Assembly: GCF_042453785.1 (NCBI RefSeq)
Contig: NC_091665.1
Span: 8,627,501 to 8,691,500 of the forward strand
Length of the DNA stretch: 64,000 nucleotides
Direction of reading: 5' to 3'
Source of the DNA: Malus domestica
Lineage: Eukaryota; Streptophyta; Magnoliopsida; Rosales; Rosaceae
The notes beneath the pieces are model-generated. The model ran no database searches. It saw only the letters and a list, made by a program, of their open reading frames with translations, and was not told where the DNA came from. This document shows, one piece after another, positions 10,587 to 21,845 of this stretch (the stretch's first letter is position 1; every line of letters begins with the position of its first letter). The position numbers and the translations under genes are program-made.

Positions 10587-13500
10587 TTTCGTCCCCGAAA
10601 TTCCAGCAATCAACTAAATCAATCATACTCCAACAATAGCTTCGGGTAAATCTCTCTCATCCGTTTCTCTTTCTCCCACATAATTTTCTACTGAATGATT
10701 TCCTTCACAAAGCTTTTACCACTTACTCTGTCTTAATTCTCAGGACCTTCTTTTCCCAATCCAAAGTAGTCCTTGGTTCCTTATCAAGTCGAATCCAATT
10801 GAATTCTAAATAGTTGCACCAGAATCCCATGTGACGAATCTGCCACCTAGTGACAACGCATCGAAATATAATGCATTATGCACCTTAGCCAATTTTGAAG
10901 GCATCACAAACTTATATGCAACTTCATTGATTCTTTTAATGATCAAAACGGTCTGATGTGTTTAAATCTTATCTTGTCTCTTTTCCAATTCTCTTCATTT
11001 CTGTTCGTGGTGAATTTTCCAAAAATATCAAACCATTTACCTTACACACTCGATTAGTGGCATATCCATCTGTTGATCTCTTTTGCCATTCCTGGTTACT
11101 TCAGGTTAACTTAATCACCTGAATACTTTGAGGAGACTCATCCATAGTCTCAGGGTCGACTAAAACTCTTTCTCGATCGAATCTTTCTCTACCCAGAAAC
11201 ATTCCATTCACAAGTCATCAAAAACCGACTCACGTGACACATTTCATGGTCCTTATGGCGTTACTTCGGAAACTGCACAACCAACATACTTAAGAAACTT
11301 AGCAGTTCCGTAATCCAATTCTCTTTTCCATAAAACAAATAAGTAGTGTTGCACTGTCTGGGAAAGGTTGTTACTCAACACTGGGGTAAATGTACTAACT
11401 TGTTACTTAACAAGTATAACTTCTTCTCGATCTTCCATTCTTAATTTTTCTTCCGTTGGTTTTCAATCCACAAAATGATACTCTTGGCAAACGTGCCAGA
11501 TATTAATCTTACTGTAGTCTTCTCACCAAGTGCTTCAGCTAGAACAAACTTTACGATCACCCTGATCGTACAATCATGTTCATTAAGCAATACAATTCAC
11601 TTTCGCTGCCTCATATCAAATTCCTTCCAAGTAATGGATATTGAAGACTTTTTGGATTCGTAAAAAAAAAATCTTGCATTCCCACTAAAATATAATGTCT
11701 CCATAACTTCACAGCAAGAATGGTAATCGTGACTTCCAAATCACCAGTAGGGTAATTCATCTTATGAGATTCCATTTATCGTGAAACGTATGCAATCACC
11801 CTAACATTTGCATCAACATGCCTCCAATACCATTCAAGAAACATCACTAAAAATTTATGATTACCACTATTCTCTGGGAATACCAAAATACGTGCATGAG
11901 TGAGGAAATACTTCAGTTGTTGAATCCTTTGCTTACAATTCCTTCCCACTCATACCTAACCTCTTTTCTCAACAGTCTCGTCAATGACAAAGCAATGACT
12001 GAAAAATCTTTCACAACCATCCAAGATAGCCTGGTAAGCTAAGAAATTCCAAATCTCAATTACGACTCGTGGTTGTTCCAAATTTTAATTTCTGTTACCT
12101 TTTAAGGATTCACTTGAATACCTTAAGAATATATAACATATCCCAGAAATGCTGCTTGATTCATCCAACATTCGCATTTGCTAAACTTAGCATACAATCG
12201 ACATTCTTCCAATCTTTGTTCTACCGACTTAATACGTTTACATGCTCTGCTCTGGCTCAGAATATGCCAGAATATCTTCAATGAAAATGATATCAATTAT
12301 CAAGGCATTATTGGAATACTTCATCCATCAACTCATAAAACTGCATGAGTATCCACATAGCATCACCAAACTTTATAAGGACCATAACAAGTCCAGAAAC
12401 CATCTTATGATCAACGTCACTTATAATATTCAATTGGTAGTAACCAGATCTCAATTCAATCTTTGAATCTTCGCAATTACTTCTGAGCTGGTTAAATAAA
12501 CATCAGTACATCACCATGGATAACGGTTCTCAATCGTTACCCGACTCCATTGTCTATAATCAATGAACAGTCTCAAGATCCATTTTCTTCCTCACCAACA
12601 AACTGGGGCTCCTCAAAAGTGTTGTACTAGGTTGAATAAAACTTTTATCAACCAATTCCCTCAACTGAATTTCCAATTCCCTTAACTCATCATGAACCAA
12701 TCTCCAATATAAATTTATACCTGGCAACAAATCAATAATGAACCTCATATCTCTGCCTGAAGGCAATCCAGGTATACTTTCAGGGAAGACATCAAGAAAA
12801 GTCTAACTCTTTCGACATTATTCACACTACTCCAAACAACATCATTTAGCACCACATGAGCTAAGTATTTTTGACAGCCTTTCGAAAACAATCTCTTTGC
12901 TCTCACAGCATAAATAATGGCTGAACTCAATCCACTTTGCATACTTACAAAAGTAATCTCTGGTCATCCAGATCGATGGAAAGTACTGGTTTCCCTTAAC
13001 ATTCCGTCTTGTCACAATTATAACCAACCAATCTAATGGAAATAATTTAACCGACACAATACATACTCTATTACTACTAAGCATTCTGAATAAGTACAAA
13101 ATAATCTACCGGTTTACTTACTTAACGAATCCACGAATGAGTTATTAATATTACGGTCTGCAGCCCGCAATACTGATAAATCATCGTTGTCTCGATAAGT
13201 AGGCAACCACTCACAAAGATATAACATTACTATTTTGTCACTCAATGCAAAATACATACACTCGTCTCAACTACATTTATTTACTACTCTCTAGGTAATA
13301 ACATACATAATAAGAAATATATCAGCCGAAGTCAACTAGAATGACCAATACGGTTGATTCAACTCTTATCTCAATAATACGTCGGCCGGATCCACTCCGC
13401 GTGGTCGGTACGGCCGAGCCTATAACTCACAAATTTCGCATGTGTCAATCGAATCCACTTCTCGTGGCCTGTACGGCTGAACATATAACTCATCAAATCT

Positions 13501-14602
13501 CTCTGTACTCACAGTCAATCCGACCAAACTACTAAGTTTATAACTCTTCTGAATCGAAACTATGATATCATGGAAAATTATTGAGTACAACTGATTCTAG
13601 GGACGATTCACAATTCTGTGTCCCCTCTGTTCACATAAACACATTCATTAATTTCACACTTCCCAAAGTGTTAATTTTTGTACCTGCAGCACAAGGTACA
13701 TTTCCTTTACTCGAGACACCTTGTCTCAAATATCTGGGATTACCAGTATATCCATCACTTTTATTCTGACCAGCGACATTAAAACCTCAGCTAGAAGAAT
13801 TAACTCTAGCTTCACTTCTTTCGAAGCTCTAAATCTTTCTATATCCTTGATATGACGAATCATTAACTTTATCGTCTTCTTTTAATTCCCATTCATTTCT
13901 TATTCTTCTTTATTCTCGTTGCTCATGTTCTCAGAGTCCTCAAGATTCAACAACATCTAGCATACTCCTGATAAGAACTACAATGGATAGTGGTCACCCA
14001 AAATACCACTTCCCTTTTGTCACCCAGCTTAAAACAACATAACACCTCCACCAAATTAACAACAATATCTGGATGGAACGAGGCTAGTCTGAAAACTTTC
14101 TATAATATCCCTCGATCATCACCTTCCTTGTCTCATATTTGTAAACTCTTGTTTACTACCATCGATAAATGCCGGAGGGATAAACTTTTCCTTTAAACAA
14201 GTCCTTAAACAATTCTCAATCGACTGATTCCTCTGGTGACAACAATTCATACTCCTGTTTCCACCAGGATACAAATTCATAACCAAAACCAGGTAGTCGT
14301 CTCGACCCCTTGTCAGAAGGAAGATTCCTTTGACTTGCATATTCCGAAACATCTTTTCCAATTGGTTAATCCGTCACTTTGTTCCCTCAGGTTCATCATT
14401 TCTCTTAAGTGATTCAAATTCAACTCATAACCCGTCTTAAAATGTCCATTTTTCTAATATACTGAATCACCATAAGAATAGTTTCCCCCAACCCGCTAAA
14501 TCAGGGAGACTAAGTTCCTCTAACTACGTGGTTTGCTACGAGGCGGTGTAGTTCTGACAGAATTCACTAGAAACTTCTCAAGATGTCCAAGATTGCAACC
14601 AT
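10587..14602 (-). pseudogene. Degenerate gag-pol of the outer Ty3 element
   Basis: No long ORF survives, but fragments in gag-to-pol order are recognisable on the minus strand. A gag piece (near 14361-14119) contains EKFIPPAFIDGSKQEF. The protease-to-RT linker (12942-12745) contains LFSKGCQKYLAHV. The start of reverse transcriptase (12766-12560) contains FIIDLLPG and later ELRELVDKSFIQPS. The RT palm and thumb follow, with FIEDILAYS in place of the usual F-x-D-D box (about 12265), then FSKCECWMNQAAFLGY (about 12150). Multiple frameshifts and stops separate these pieces. No intact RNase H or integrase was found in 10587-12000. The order resembles chromovirus-like Ty3 elements; the lineage is not certain. 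It cannot encode functional proteins. Confidence 0.8.
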
Positions 14603-14614
14603 GCTCTGATACCA
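14603..14614 (-). other. Primer-binding site of the outer Ty3 element
   Basis: On the minus strand this reads TGGTATCAGAGC, the classic plant PBS complementary to the 3' end of initiator methionine tRNA, two bases inside the LTR end. Confidence 0.85.
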
Positions 14615-14616
14615 AC

Positions 14617-14721
14617 TGACACACCCCGTCCCGAAGGAGGGCATGCTGGCCGTCACGTGAGAGTGACGTAACCATTTGCACAATACGGAAGCTTTAAGAT
14701 ACAATTTAAATTGATACACCC
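14617..14721 (-). repeat. First piece of the right (5') LTR of the outer Ty3 element
   Basis: These 105 bp match 7859-7963 with two visible differences. The copy stops at the CACCC target site of the nested Tat element and resumes at 26607. Confidence 0.92.
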
Positions 14722-15242
14722 TGTTTGTACCATACTTGACCAATCCCGAAACTACCGAGCACCGGCCAACGCTATACTGTCAAGGACCCAGAAGAGTTCC
14801 CCTCCGACCAGGAGGCCAATCACTACTCGACACGTGTCAAGATTAGAAGCCAATCAGAGCGCAGCACGTGTCGACATCAAGAACCAATCATAACATGACA
14901 CATGTCAATGTGACAAAGCTACAAGTTTTTCTATAAATAGGGGTCATTCCCCCACAATATTGCCTAATGCCATTTTGTGTTAAATCATTCACAAGAACTC
15001 ACTAAATTGAGAGCTTGATCCTTTGTACTTGTGTAAGCCCTTCACTACTAATAAGAACTCCTCTACTCCGTGGACGTAGCCAATCTGGGTGAACCACGTA
15101 CATCCTGTGTTTTCTTCTCTGTCTCTATTCATTTACGTACTTATCCTCACTAGTGACTGAAGCAACCAAGCAACCAAGCGAAGGTCACAAAACCTGACAC
15201 TTTCTGTTGTACCAAAGTCTTCGCTGATTTTGTGCATCAACA
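14722..15242 (+). repeat. 5' LTR of the Tat element
   Basis: 521 bp, beginning TGTTTGTACCATACTTGACC and ending TTGTGCATCAACA. A TATA box (CTATAAATAG, 14931-14940) marks the probable start of the retrotransposon transcript. A diverged solo copy lies at 53179-53693. Confidence 0.94.
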
Positions 15243-15244
15243 TT

Positions 15245-15261
15245 TGGCGCCGTCTGTGGGA
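15245..15261 (+). other. Primer-binding site of the Tat element
   Basis: TGGCGCCGTCTGTGGGA follows the LTR after two bases. TGGCGCC-type sites are usual in plant Ty3 elements of this group; I do not assign the tRNA. Confidence 0.75.
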
Positions 15262-15349
15262 AACGACACTTATTCCTACTCTCTTCAGCTGTGTCAAGCT
15301 GGTTTCTATCATTCGTACACTTTCTTTTGATCAGGCATCCCTCTCCAAC

Positions 15350-17434
15350 ATGGGAAGCGAAGGAAGCCACAGCACACAGAATGACACCCCCCTTGCACAT
15401 AGTGCGAAACAACGAAAGAAGGAAGGAAAACGAGTTCTTCTTCAAGCTAAAGTCGATGAGTTGGAAGCTCAGAACAACAAGATAGCAATGAGGAATGAGG
15501 TCCTCCAGGAGCAATATGAGAAGCTCTTCGAGACACTCCACGAAGCTAGGCAAGCTCAGACACGCGAGCTTGTTGCCCCCGTGGAAGTCAACCATCAACT
15601 GGGTGCCCTCCAACATGGAGGGTCACATGCATTCGACATAGATATCCCTGATAGGGAACAGATTACCCCTCGACTTGATAATCAACATGAGGCTTCTCTT
15701 AACCCAGTTGCTTCGACCCGAACCATGAGAAGTGGAGGGAGACACCTCTTTGCTGAAGGGGCAGAAGGATCGAAAGCCGTCTTTCGCGATTGTCGGGATT
15801 TCCTGAAGCAACGTCGAGAGAATTCCATCCATATAAGCTCAAAGATTAATGACCCAAGGATTTCTGAGAGACTCGGTCCCCTGCCACGGCCCAAGCCGGC
15901 CACCAATTTGGGGAAGGGGCAACAAGTCCTAGAGAGACATGAGGGTACAGGGGACTCAGAGGTGTTCCGACAGACATACCCTGGAAGCCAGTACAGCGAG
16001 TCCAGGGAAAAATCACATGCCCTTGATCAAACCTTCCTAATTCCAAGAGGAGATGGAGATTTACGAAAGAAAGCTCCAGTGACACATAACTCCGCTCAGG
16101 ACCCCCTTGTCCTACAACTTCTTGAGGAAGTAAACAAGTTGAAGGCTGAACGTCAGGCTGAAATACCTGACTGGAACCAACCCAGGCCTAGCCCTCTTAC
16201 AAGGAGGATCCTCAACACCCCCATTCAAGCATAGACAAAGCAAAAGCTTGGCTTGCAACTTTATACTGGAAAAGAGGACCCGATTGAGCACCTTAACCTC
16301 TTTGAGTCCACCATGGCATACCGGATGCACACCGACGAAGAGCGATGTCTTCTCTTCCCCTCCACCCTCTCTGGTGGAGCTCTAAATTGGTATTGTCGTC
16401 TTACACCTGAGACGGTAGACTCATTTGAGGAATTGAGGAAACTATTTGTTTCCCAACACATTTTCCAAACCGATCGCTTGCACTCTGCAGATGACTTGTA
16501 CACTATCCGCCAGAAGCCAGACGAGTCATTACGTATGTATGCTGGCCGCTTCAGCCATGAATACTCCCGGTGTGCCGAGGCAGACGACAAGACTGCCCTC
16601 AAAGCCTTCACGGCAGGCCTACTTGATTGTTTCTTTAAATACATGATCAATGCCAATACTTGGAAGACTTACTCTGAGGTGATGGCGCAGGCTTATAACC
16701 ATGCCTCCGCCAAGGCAAAGACATATCAGGAGAAACCCCCTACAACCATCCTTTATCAACAAGTGGGAGGTGGAAGCCAGACTCACCTAAATGAGAAGAC
16801 CTCGACTTTCCAAACAGCAGTGGCACCTCCCCATGCCTTGCATAATGCTTCACCGAATCAACAGACATATCAATTTCAAGGCAAGAGGAAGGATTTCCAT
16901 CCTCACCACTCTCCTTTCAGTAAAAAGAGTAAGGGACACTATCCCGATAACCAAGGGTATCGCCACAATAACGCTCACCCCCAGGCAGTCAATGCAGTGG
17001 GTCAAACCCGCGTCAAGATACCCCCTACCCCAAGGTATGAGACATACACGCCCTTGAATGCCACATACGCGGCCATTTACCCCAGCATCGCTCACCTGAT
17101 ACCAAAGCCAAAGCCGAGGCACCCAGATTACACGCCCCCGAATAACGCAGGCATGTTTTGTTGCTACCATGAGCATAACGGCCATGATAGCGAGAAATGT
17201 ATCATCCTCCGTGATCGTATTGAAGCTTTGGCACGAGAAGGAAAAATTGATCAATTCCTTCTTCACCCTCAAAGGGATAACCGTAACCAACGCCAGGTGA
17301 ATGTCATATATTCCATAAGTGGCGGCACACCCATATCTGAATCTTCCAATATGGCCATGAAAAACAGTGAACGAAGTCTGAGGCCTGGTCACCAAGTGTT
17401 TCACGTGGAAGACATCAGGGGAGGGAAGTATTAA
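15350..17434 (+). pseudogene. gag: Tat gag with an in-frame stop
   Basis: The first good ATG is at 15350 (MGSEGSHSTQND); upstream codons belong to the LTR and PBS. The frame runs to a TAG at 16232-16234, then continues in the same frame to a TAA at 17432-17434. The N-terminal part contains a coiled-coil stretch (KAKVDELEAQNNKIAMRNEV-like). The core after the stop has the retrotransposon gag signature (FESTMAYRMHTDEERC, LSGGALNWY, FEELRKLFVSQH). A zinc-knuckle-like CCYHEHNGHDSEKC lies near 17155-17200. Gag would form the virus-like particle. The TAG splits N-terminal and core regions and is probably a mutation; the TAA lies at the gag-protease boundary and could be either a mutation or a readthrough site. 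Confidence 0.85.
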
Positions 17435-20400
17435 AAGCCTAACTGGGATCCGATATGTTTCTACCCTGAGGAAGAAAGAGGCATCATCTACCCTCATAAC
17501 AACCCATTGATCGTGGAGGCTCACATAGCCAACTTTGATGTTCGACGAATCCTCGTAGACACAGGGGCTTCGGTCAATATCATGTTTGCCGAAGCTTTCA
17601 GGGCACTCAGTGTAGCTGAACACTTGCTCGATCGCTCGATTTCTCCTCTGATAAGCTTCTCCGGTGATATCGTGCAACCCTTAGGGAGCATACATTTACC
17701 CTTTACTATTGGTACAGGCCCTTACACGGCTACCATTACCACTAACTTCCTAGTGGTTGACTGCCCAACGGCATACAATGTCATCTTTGGGCGCACAGGC
17801 ATCAATGATCTCAAGGCTATGGTATCCACGCATATGCTGTTGATGAAATTTCCAACCCCCCATGGCAACGGCTACATCAGAGGAGATCAGCTTAGTGCAC
17901 GATCATGTTACAACACTTCAGTTAAGCAACAACACTTGCCCGAACCCAAGGAAACCCTGTCTGTACATGACCAAGTCACAAAGACCAGCCTAGATGAAGC
18001 GAACTTGGATCTTCCTGATAGCAACAATCAACCCGATGATCCTCGAGATGACTCTTTCACCCAGCAAGCCCAACCTGCTGAAGAGTTGGAGAAGGTACCT
18101 ATCTCAAGAGATTATCCAGATCGCATGGTGAAGATTGGCACCACATTGTCACCACCCCTTCGATTAGCATTGATATCTTTTTTGAAAGAGAACACTGAAG
18201 TCTTCGCCTGGTCATACGAGGACATGTCAGGCATCTCTCCCGATGTCATTTGTCATCGTTTGAGTATTGACCCCAAGATCAAGCCGGTGAGACAGAAGCG
18301 AAGATCTTATGACGCTGAACGATACGAGGCAATGAAAGTAGAAGTTGAAAAACTCAAAGGCATAGGCTTTGTCCGCGAAGTCAATTACCCGACATGGGTA
18401 GCAAATGTGGTCCTTGTTAAGAAAAATCCGACCAAAGAAAGTCTTTTGCTTCAAAAGGTCTTGTGGAGAATGTGTGTTGACTACACCGACCTAAACAAAG
18501 GGTGTCCGAAAGATAGCTTCCCTCTTCCTCTTATTGACAGACTTATAGACTCTACGGCCGGGTGTGAACTCCTGAGCTTCATGGATGCTTACTCAGGATA
18601 CAACCAAATCCTCATGAACCCTTCGGATCAAGAACACACAGCCTTCACTACCGACAGAGGACTATACTGCTATAAAGTCATGCCTTTCGGCCTAAAGAAT
18701 GCAGGAGCGACTTATCAGAGACTAGTCAACTCAATGTTCGCCGAGCAGATTGGGAAGAGCATGGAAGTTTACGTTGATGATATGTTAGTCAAGAGCAAAC
18801 ATGCTGACCAACACATCACCAACCTATCTGAAACTTTCACTATTTTGAAGAGGTATCGAATGAGGTTAAACCCCAACAAATGTGCCTTCGGCGTAGGCTC
18901 TGGCAAATTCTTAGGTTTCATGATTAGCCAACGAGGCATTGAAGCTAATCCCGAGAAGATCAAAGCAATCCTCGACATGAAAGAGCCAATAACTTCAAAA
19001 GACATCCAAAGCCTTACTGGCAAGGTGGCAGCCTTAACCAGATTCATCTCTAAGGCCACAGACAGATGTGCTCCTTTCTTCAAAGCACTCAAGGGAAATA
19101 AGAAGTACATTACATGGACGGAGGAATGTGCCAAGGCATTCAGGAACCTCAAAGAGTACATGAGTAAAGCCCCTCTGCTCTCCAAACCAGAAGTTGGTGA
19201 CACTCTTATCATCTATCTATCGGTTTCGGCTTCAACAGTCAGTTCTGTTCTTATTCGAATGGACAGTGGTGTCGAACGGCCCGTCTACTACGCTAGCAAG
19301 GCCCTACAAGATGCGGAGACACGATACTCCAACATTGAGAAATTAGCTCTAGCATTGGTCATGTCTGCTCGGAAACTTCGCCCTTATTTCCAAGCACACG
19401 CCATCATCGTGCTTACCAATCACCCTCTTCGACAGATACTCCAGAGTCCTGACACGTCTGGACGAATGATCAAATGGGCGATAGCATTGGGTGAGTTTGA
19501 CATCTCCTACCAACCAAAACCAGCCGAAAAAGGCCAAGCAGTAGCAGATTTCATCGCCGACTTCACATATCCTGTTGACATTGCTTCTACACCTGAAGCA
19601 GTAGCTTCATTACCATCGGAAGCTCAGAAGGTAGAATCAACGACCTCAGCATGGAGTTTGTATGTTGATGGCTCATCCAACCAACAGGGCTGTGGAGCGG
19701 GACTAGTCTTGACTACGCCCGACAAAGTAGCAATGGAGTATGCTCTTCGTTTCAAATTCAAGGCATCAAACAATGAGGCCGAGTATGAAGCCCTTCTAGC
19801 AGGATTACGTTTGGCCAAACACCTCGGGGTTAAACAAATTGATATTTTCAGTGACTCCCAATTAGTGGTCAACCAGGTTACCAACAACTTTGATGCTAAG
19901 GACAGCTCCATGGCAGCATATCTTGCGCAAACACAACTTTTGCTCAAGCACTTCCACTACCAGATCACCCAAGTTCCTCGAGCGGCAAACAGTCATGCAG
20001 ACGCCCTGGCTCGCCTCGCCTCAGCTGTGGAAGACAAGATTGGAAGAAAAATTCATGTCGAACTGTTGGCAACACCAAGCACCATGGCCGCAGAAGTATG
20101 CAACTTACAACAGGGGGATAGTTGGATCACCCCGATCTATAATTTCCTTGCTCATGGCACCCTCCCAAATGATAAAGTCCAGGCTAAGCAAATTCGATAC
20201 AAGTCTACCCGCTACCTGATCATCAATGATCAACTCTATAAGCGAGGTTTTAGCCTGCCATACTTAAGGTGTCTTACGCCTGCCGAGGCGGAAATCGTCC
20301 TTCGGGAAATACATGAGGGAGTCTGTGGAGATCATGCTGGATCTCGGTCCCTAGCACACAAGACTTTTCGCCAAGGATATTACTGGCCAACACTCCACCA

Positions 20401-20446
20401 GGATGCCATCAAAGTATCCCGCTCATGTGACAAATGTCAACGATAA
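17435..20446 (+). CDS. pol: Tat pol: protease, reverse transcriptase, two RNase H domains
   Basis: Open from the gag stop to a TAA at 20444-20446, in the same frame as gag. In order: aspartic protease (ILVDTGASVNIMF, about 17550); reverse transcriptase with FMDAYSGYNQI (about 18580) and the catalytic YVDDM (about 18770); a Ty3-type RNase H (YYASKALQDAETRYSNIEKL, about 19290); a second RNase H (LYVDGSSNQQGCGAG, NNEAEYEALLAGLRLA, IFSDSQLVVNQV, about 19655-19875) with its acidic residues in place; and the integrase HHCC zinc finger (EIHEGVCGDHAG to CDKCQR). The closing TAA separates this zinc finger from the catalytic integrase core downstream. The frame is otherwise intact, consistent with recent insertion. 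Confidence 0.92.
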   Translation, partial: KPNWDPICFYPEEERGIIYPHNNPLIVEAHIANFDVRRILVDTGASVNIMFAEAFRALSVAEHLLDRSISPLISFSGDIVQPLGSIHLPFTIGTGPYTATITTNFLVVDCPTAYNVIFGRTGINDLKAMVSTHMLLMKFPTPHGNGYIRGDQLSARSCYNTSVKQQHLPEPKETLSVHDQVTKTSLDEANLDLPDSNNQPDDPRDDSFTQQAQPAEELEKVPISRDYPDRMVKIGTTLSPPLRLALISFLKENTEVFAWSYEDMSGISPDVICHRLSIDPKIKPVRQKRRSYDAERYEAMKVEVEKLKGIGFVREVNYPTWVANVVLVKKNPTKESLLLQKVLWRMCVDYTDLNKGCPKDSFPLPLIDRLIDSTAGCELLSFMDAYSGYNQILMNPSDQEHTAFTTDRGLYCYKVMPFGLKNAGATYQRLVNSMFAEQIGKSMEVYVDDMLVKSKHADQHITNLSETFTILKRYRMRLNPNKCAFGVGSGKFLGFMISQRGIEANPEKIKAILDMKEPITSKDIQSLTGKVAALTRFISKATDRCAPFFKALKGNKKYITWTEECAKAFRNLKEYMSKAPLLSKPEVGDTLIIYLSVSASTVSSVLIRMDSGVERPVYYASKALQDAETRYSNIEKLALALVMSARKLRPYFQAHAIIVLTNHPLRQILQSPDTSGRMIKWAIALGEFDISYQPKPAEKGQAVADFIADFTYPVDIASTPEAVASLPSEAQKVESTTSAWSLYVDGSSNQQGCGAGLVLTTPDKVAMEYALRFKFKASNNEAEYEALLAGLRLAKHLGVKQIDIFSDSQLVVNQVTNNFDAKDSSMAAYLAQTQLLLKHFHYQITQVPRAANSHADALARLASAVEDKIGRKIHVELLATPSTMAAEVCNLQQGDSWITPIYNFLAHGTLPNDKVQAKQIRYKSTRYLIINDQLYKRGFSLPYLRCLTPAEAEIVLREIHEGVCGDHAGSRSLAHKTFRQGYYWPTLHQDAIKVSRSCDKCQR

Positions 20447-21358
20447 GCAACTATTCCTCATTCCCCTCCAGAGCCTCTTACTCCTATGATCAGCCCTTGG
20501 CCCTTCGCCCAGTGGGGACTTGATTTGATCGGCCCAATGCCGGCAGGGAAGGGCAAAGTCTGTTACGCAGTCGTTGCAGTGGACTACTTCACAAAGTGGG
20601 CCGAAGTAGAACCCTTGGCAACCATTACTGAGGCAAAGATAGAAGACTTCGTGTGGAAGAACATCCTTTGTAGATTCGGCATTCCCAATGCGATAGTCAC
20701 TGACAATGGGCGACAGTTTGACAACAAGAAGTTCAGGTTGTTCTGCTCTAAGTTCAACATCAACTTATGCTTTGCCTCTCCAGCTCATCCCCAGTCTAAT
20801 GGACAAGTTGAGGCCATCAACAAAATAATCAAGCGCACTTTGAAAACCAGCTTGGACAAAGCTAAAGGTTGTTGGCCAGAATTTGTACCCCAAGTTCTTT
20901 GGTCATATCGCACTTCATATCGGACTTCAACAGGAGAAACTCCATTCTCACTTGCCTTTGGCACAGAGGCGGTTGTCCCTGTTGAGCTCGAGCAAGCAAC
21001 ATTCCGAGTCCAGAACTACATTCAAAGTGAAAATGACAAACAACTCACCCTCAACTTGGATTTAGTCGAGGAACACAGAAACCAAGCTCACTTGAGGAAT
21101 GTCGCCTACAAGCAGCGCATCTCCAACTATTATGACTCTAGGGTCAAGCCTCGTTCTTTCAAAATAGGAGACTGGGTCTTAAAGAAAAGATTACTCTGCG
21201 ACAGAGTCCCGAGTGAAGGCACACTTAGTCCAAACTGGGATGGACCGTATGAAGTCATTGGCATCAGTCGCCCTGGCTCTTACACACTTAGAAGCTCCGA
21301 TGGCAAGACCCTTGGCCATCCATGGAACGCTGATCACTTGAAGTACTACTACAAATAG
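20447..21358 (+). CDS. int: Tat integrase catalytic core and C-terminal domain
   Basis: Same frame as the preceding pol, continuing after the TAA at 20444. The DDE triad is visible: Asp in WGLDLIGPMP, Asp in IVTDNGRQFD, Glu in NGQVEAINK. The C-terminal part has the GDWVLKK and NWDGPYEVI blocks common to Ty3 integrases, and it ends at a TAG (21356-21358). Its first methionine (20486) is probably not a natural start; it is a segment of the polyprotein. Confidence 0.9.
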   Translation, partial: ATIPHSPPEPLTPMISPWPFAQWGLDLIGPMPAGKGKVCYAVVAVDYFTKWAEVEPLATITEAKIEDFVWKNILCRFGIPNAIVTDNGRQFDNKKFRLFCSKFNINLCFASPAHPQSNGQVEAINKIIKRTLKTSLDKAKGCWPEFVPQVLWSYRTSYRTSTGETPFSLAFGTEAVVPVELEQATFRVQNYIQSENDKQLTLNLDLVEEHRNQAHLRNVAYKQRISNYYDSRVKPRSFKIGDWVLKKRLLCDRVPSEGTLSPNWDGPYEVIGISRPGSYTLRSSDGKTLGHPWNADHLKYYYK

Positions 21359-21569
21359 ACTCACGATGTACAAGTGTTGAGCTATAGCCGTTCGGCATCC
21401 TATGTAATGAAGGCCATTTGACAATGAATTCAATAAAGAGGTAATTTAGCCAACTCAGCCCTCACTCTTTTACATTCATAGCAAGCGATGCCGGAACCCT
21501 TCTCAATCAGAAAGCAATCCGTCTTCCACAGTCACTACAAAACAAGCAAATGAAGACCGTGTCAAGCGC

Positions 21570-21570
<1 letters not shown>

Positions 21571-21607
<37 letters not shown>
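21571..21607 (+). repeat. Poly(A) run of 37 in the Tat 3' region
   Basis: An uninterrupted A tract follows the integrase stop by about 210 bp and directly abuts the minisatellite at 21608. Confidence 0.9.
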
Positions 21608-21608
<1 letters not shown>

Positions 21609-21845
21609 AGCTTCATCCAAAAAGCTTCACCCGAAAAGCTTCACCTCCAAAGCTTCACCCACAAAGCTTCACCTAAAAAGCTTCACCCAAAAAGCTTCAC
21701 CCGAAAAGCTTCACCTCCAAAGCTTCACCCACAAAGCTTCACCATCAAAGCTTCACCTCGAAAGCTTCATTTACAAAGCTTCATCTACAAAGCTTCACCA
21801 TCAAAGCTTCAACACCAAAGCTTCACCTACAAAGCTTCAACACAA
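21608..21845 (+). repeat. Degenerate AAAGCTTCACC minisatellite
   Basis: About 18 units of roughly 13 bp share the core AAAGCTTCACC (a HindIII site in most units) with 2-3 variable bases. A higher-order block (CACCCGAAAAGCTTCACCTC) occurs twice about 68 bp apart. Isolated related units recur near 23050. Confidence 0.85.

Noticed and set aside
16850..17677. 275-codon minus-strand ORF across the Tat gag-protease region
   Set aside because: It is a shadow of the gag-pol frame on the other strand and matches no family.
21608..21845. CRISPR-like regular repeat array
   Set aside because: Units are 13 bp with 2-3 variable bases and no true spacers; it is a degenerate minisatellite in a plant retrotransposon.
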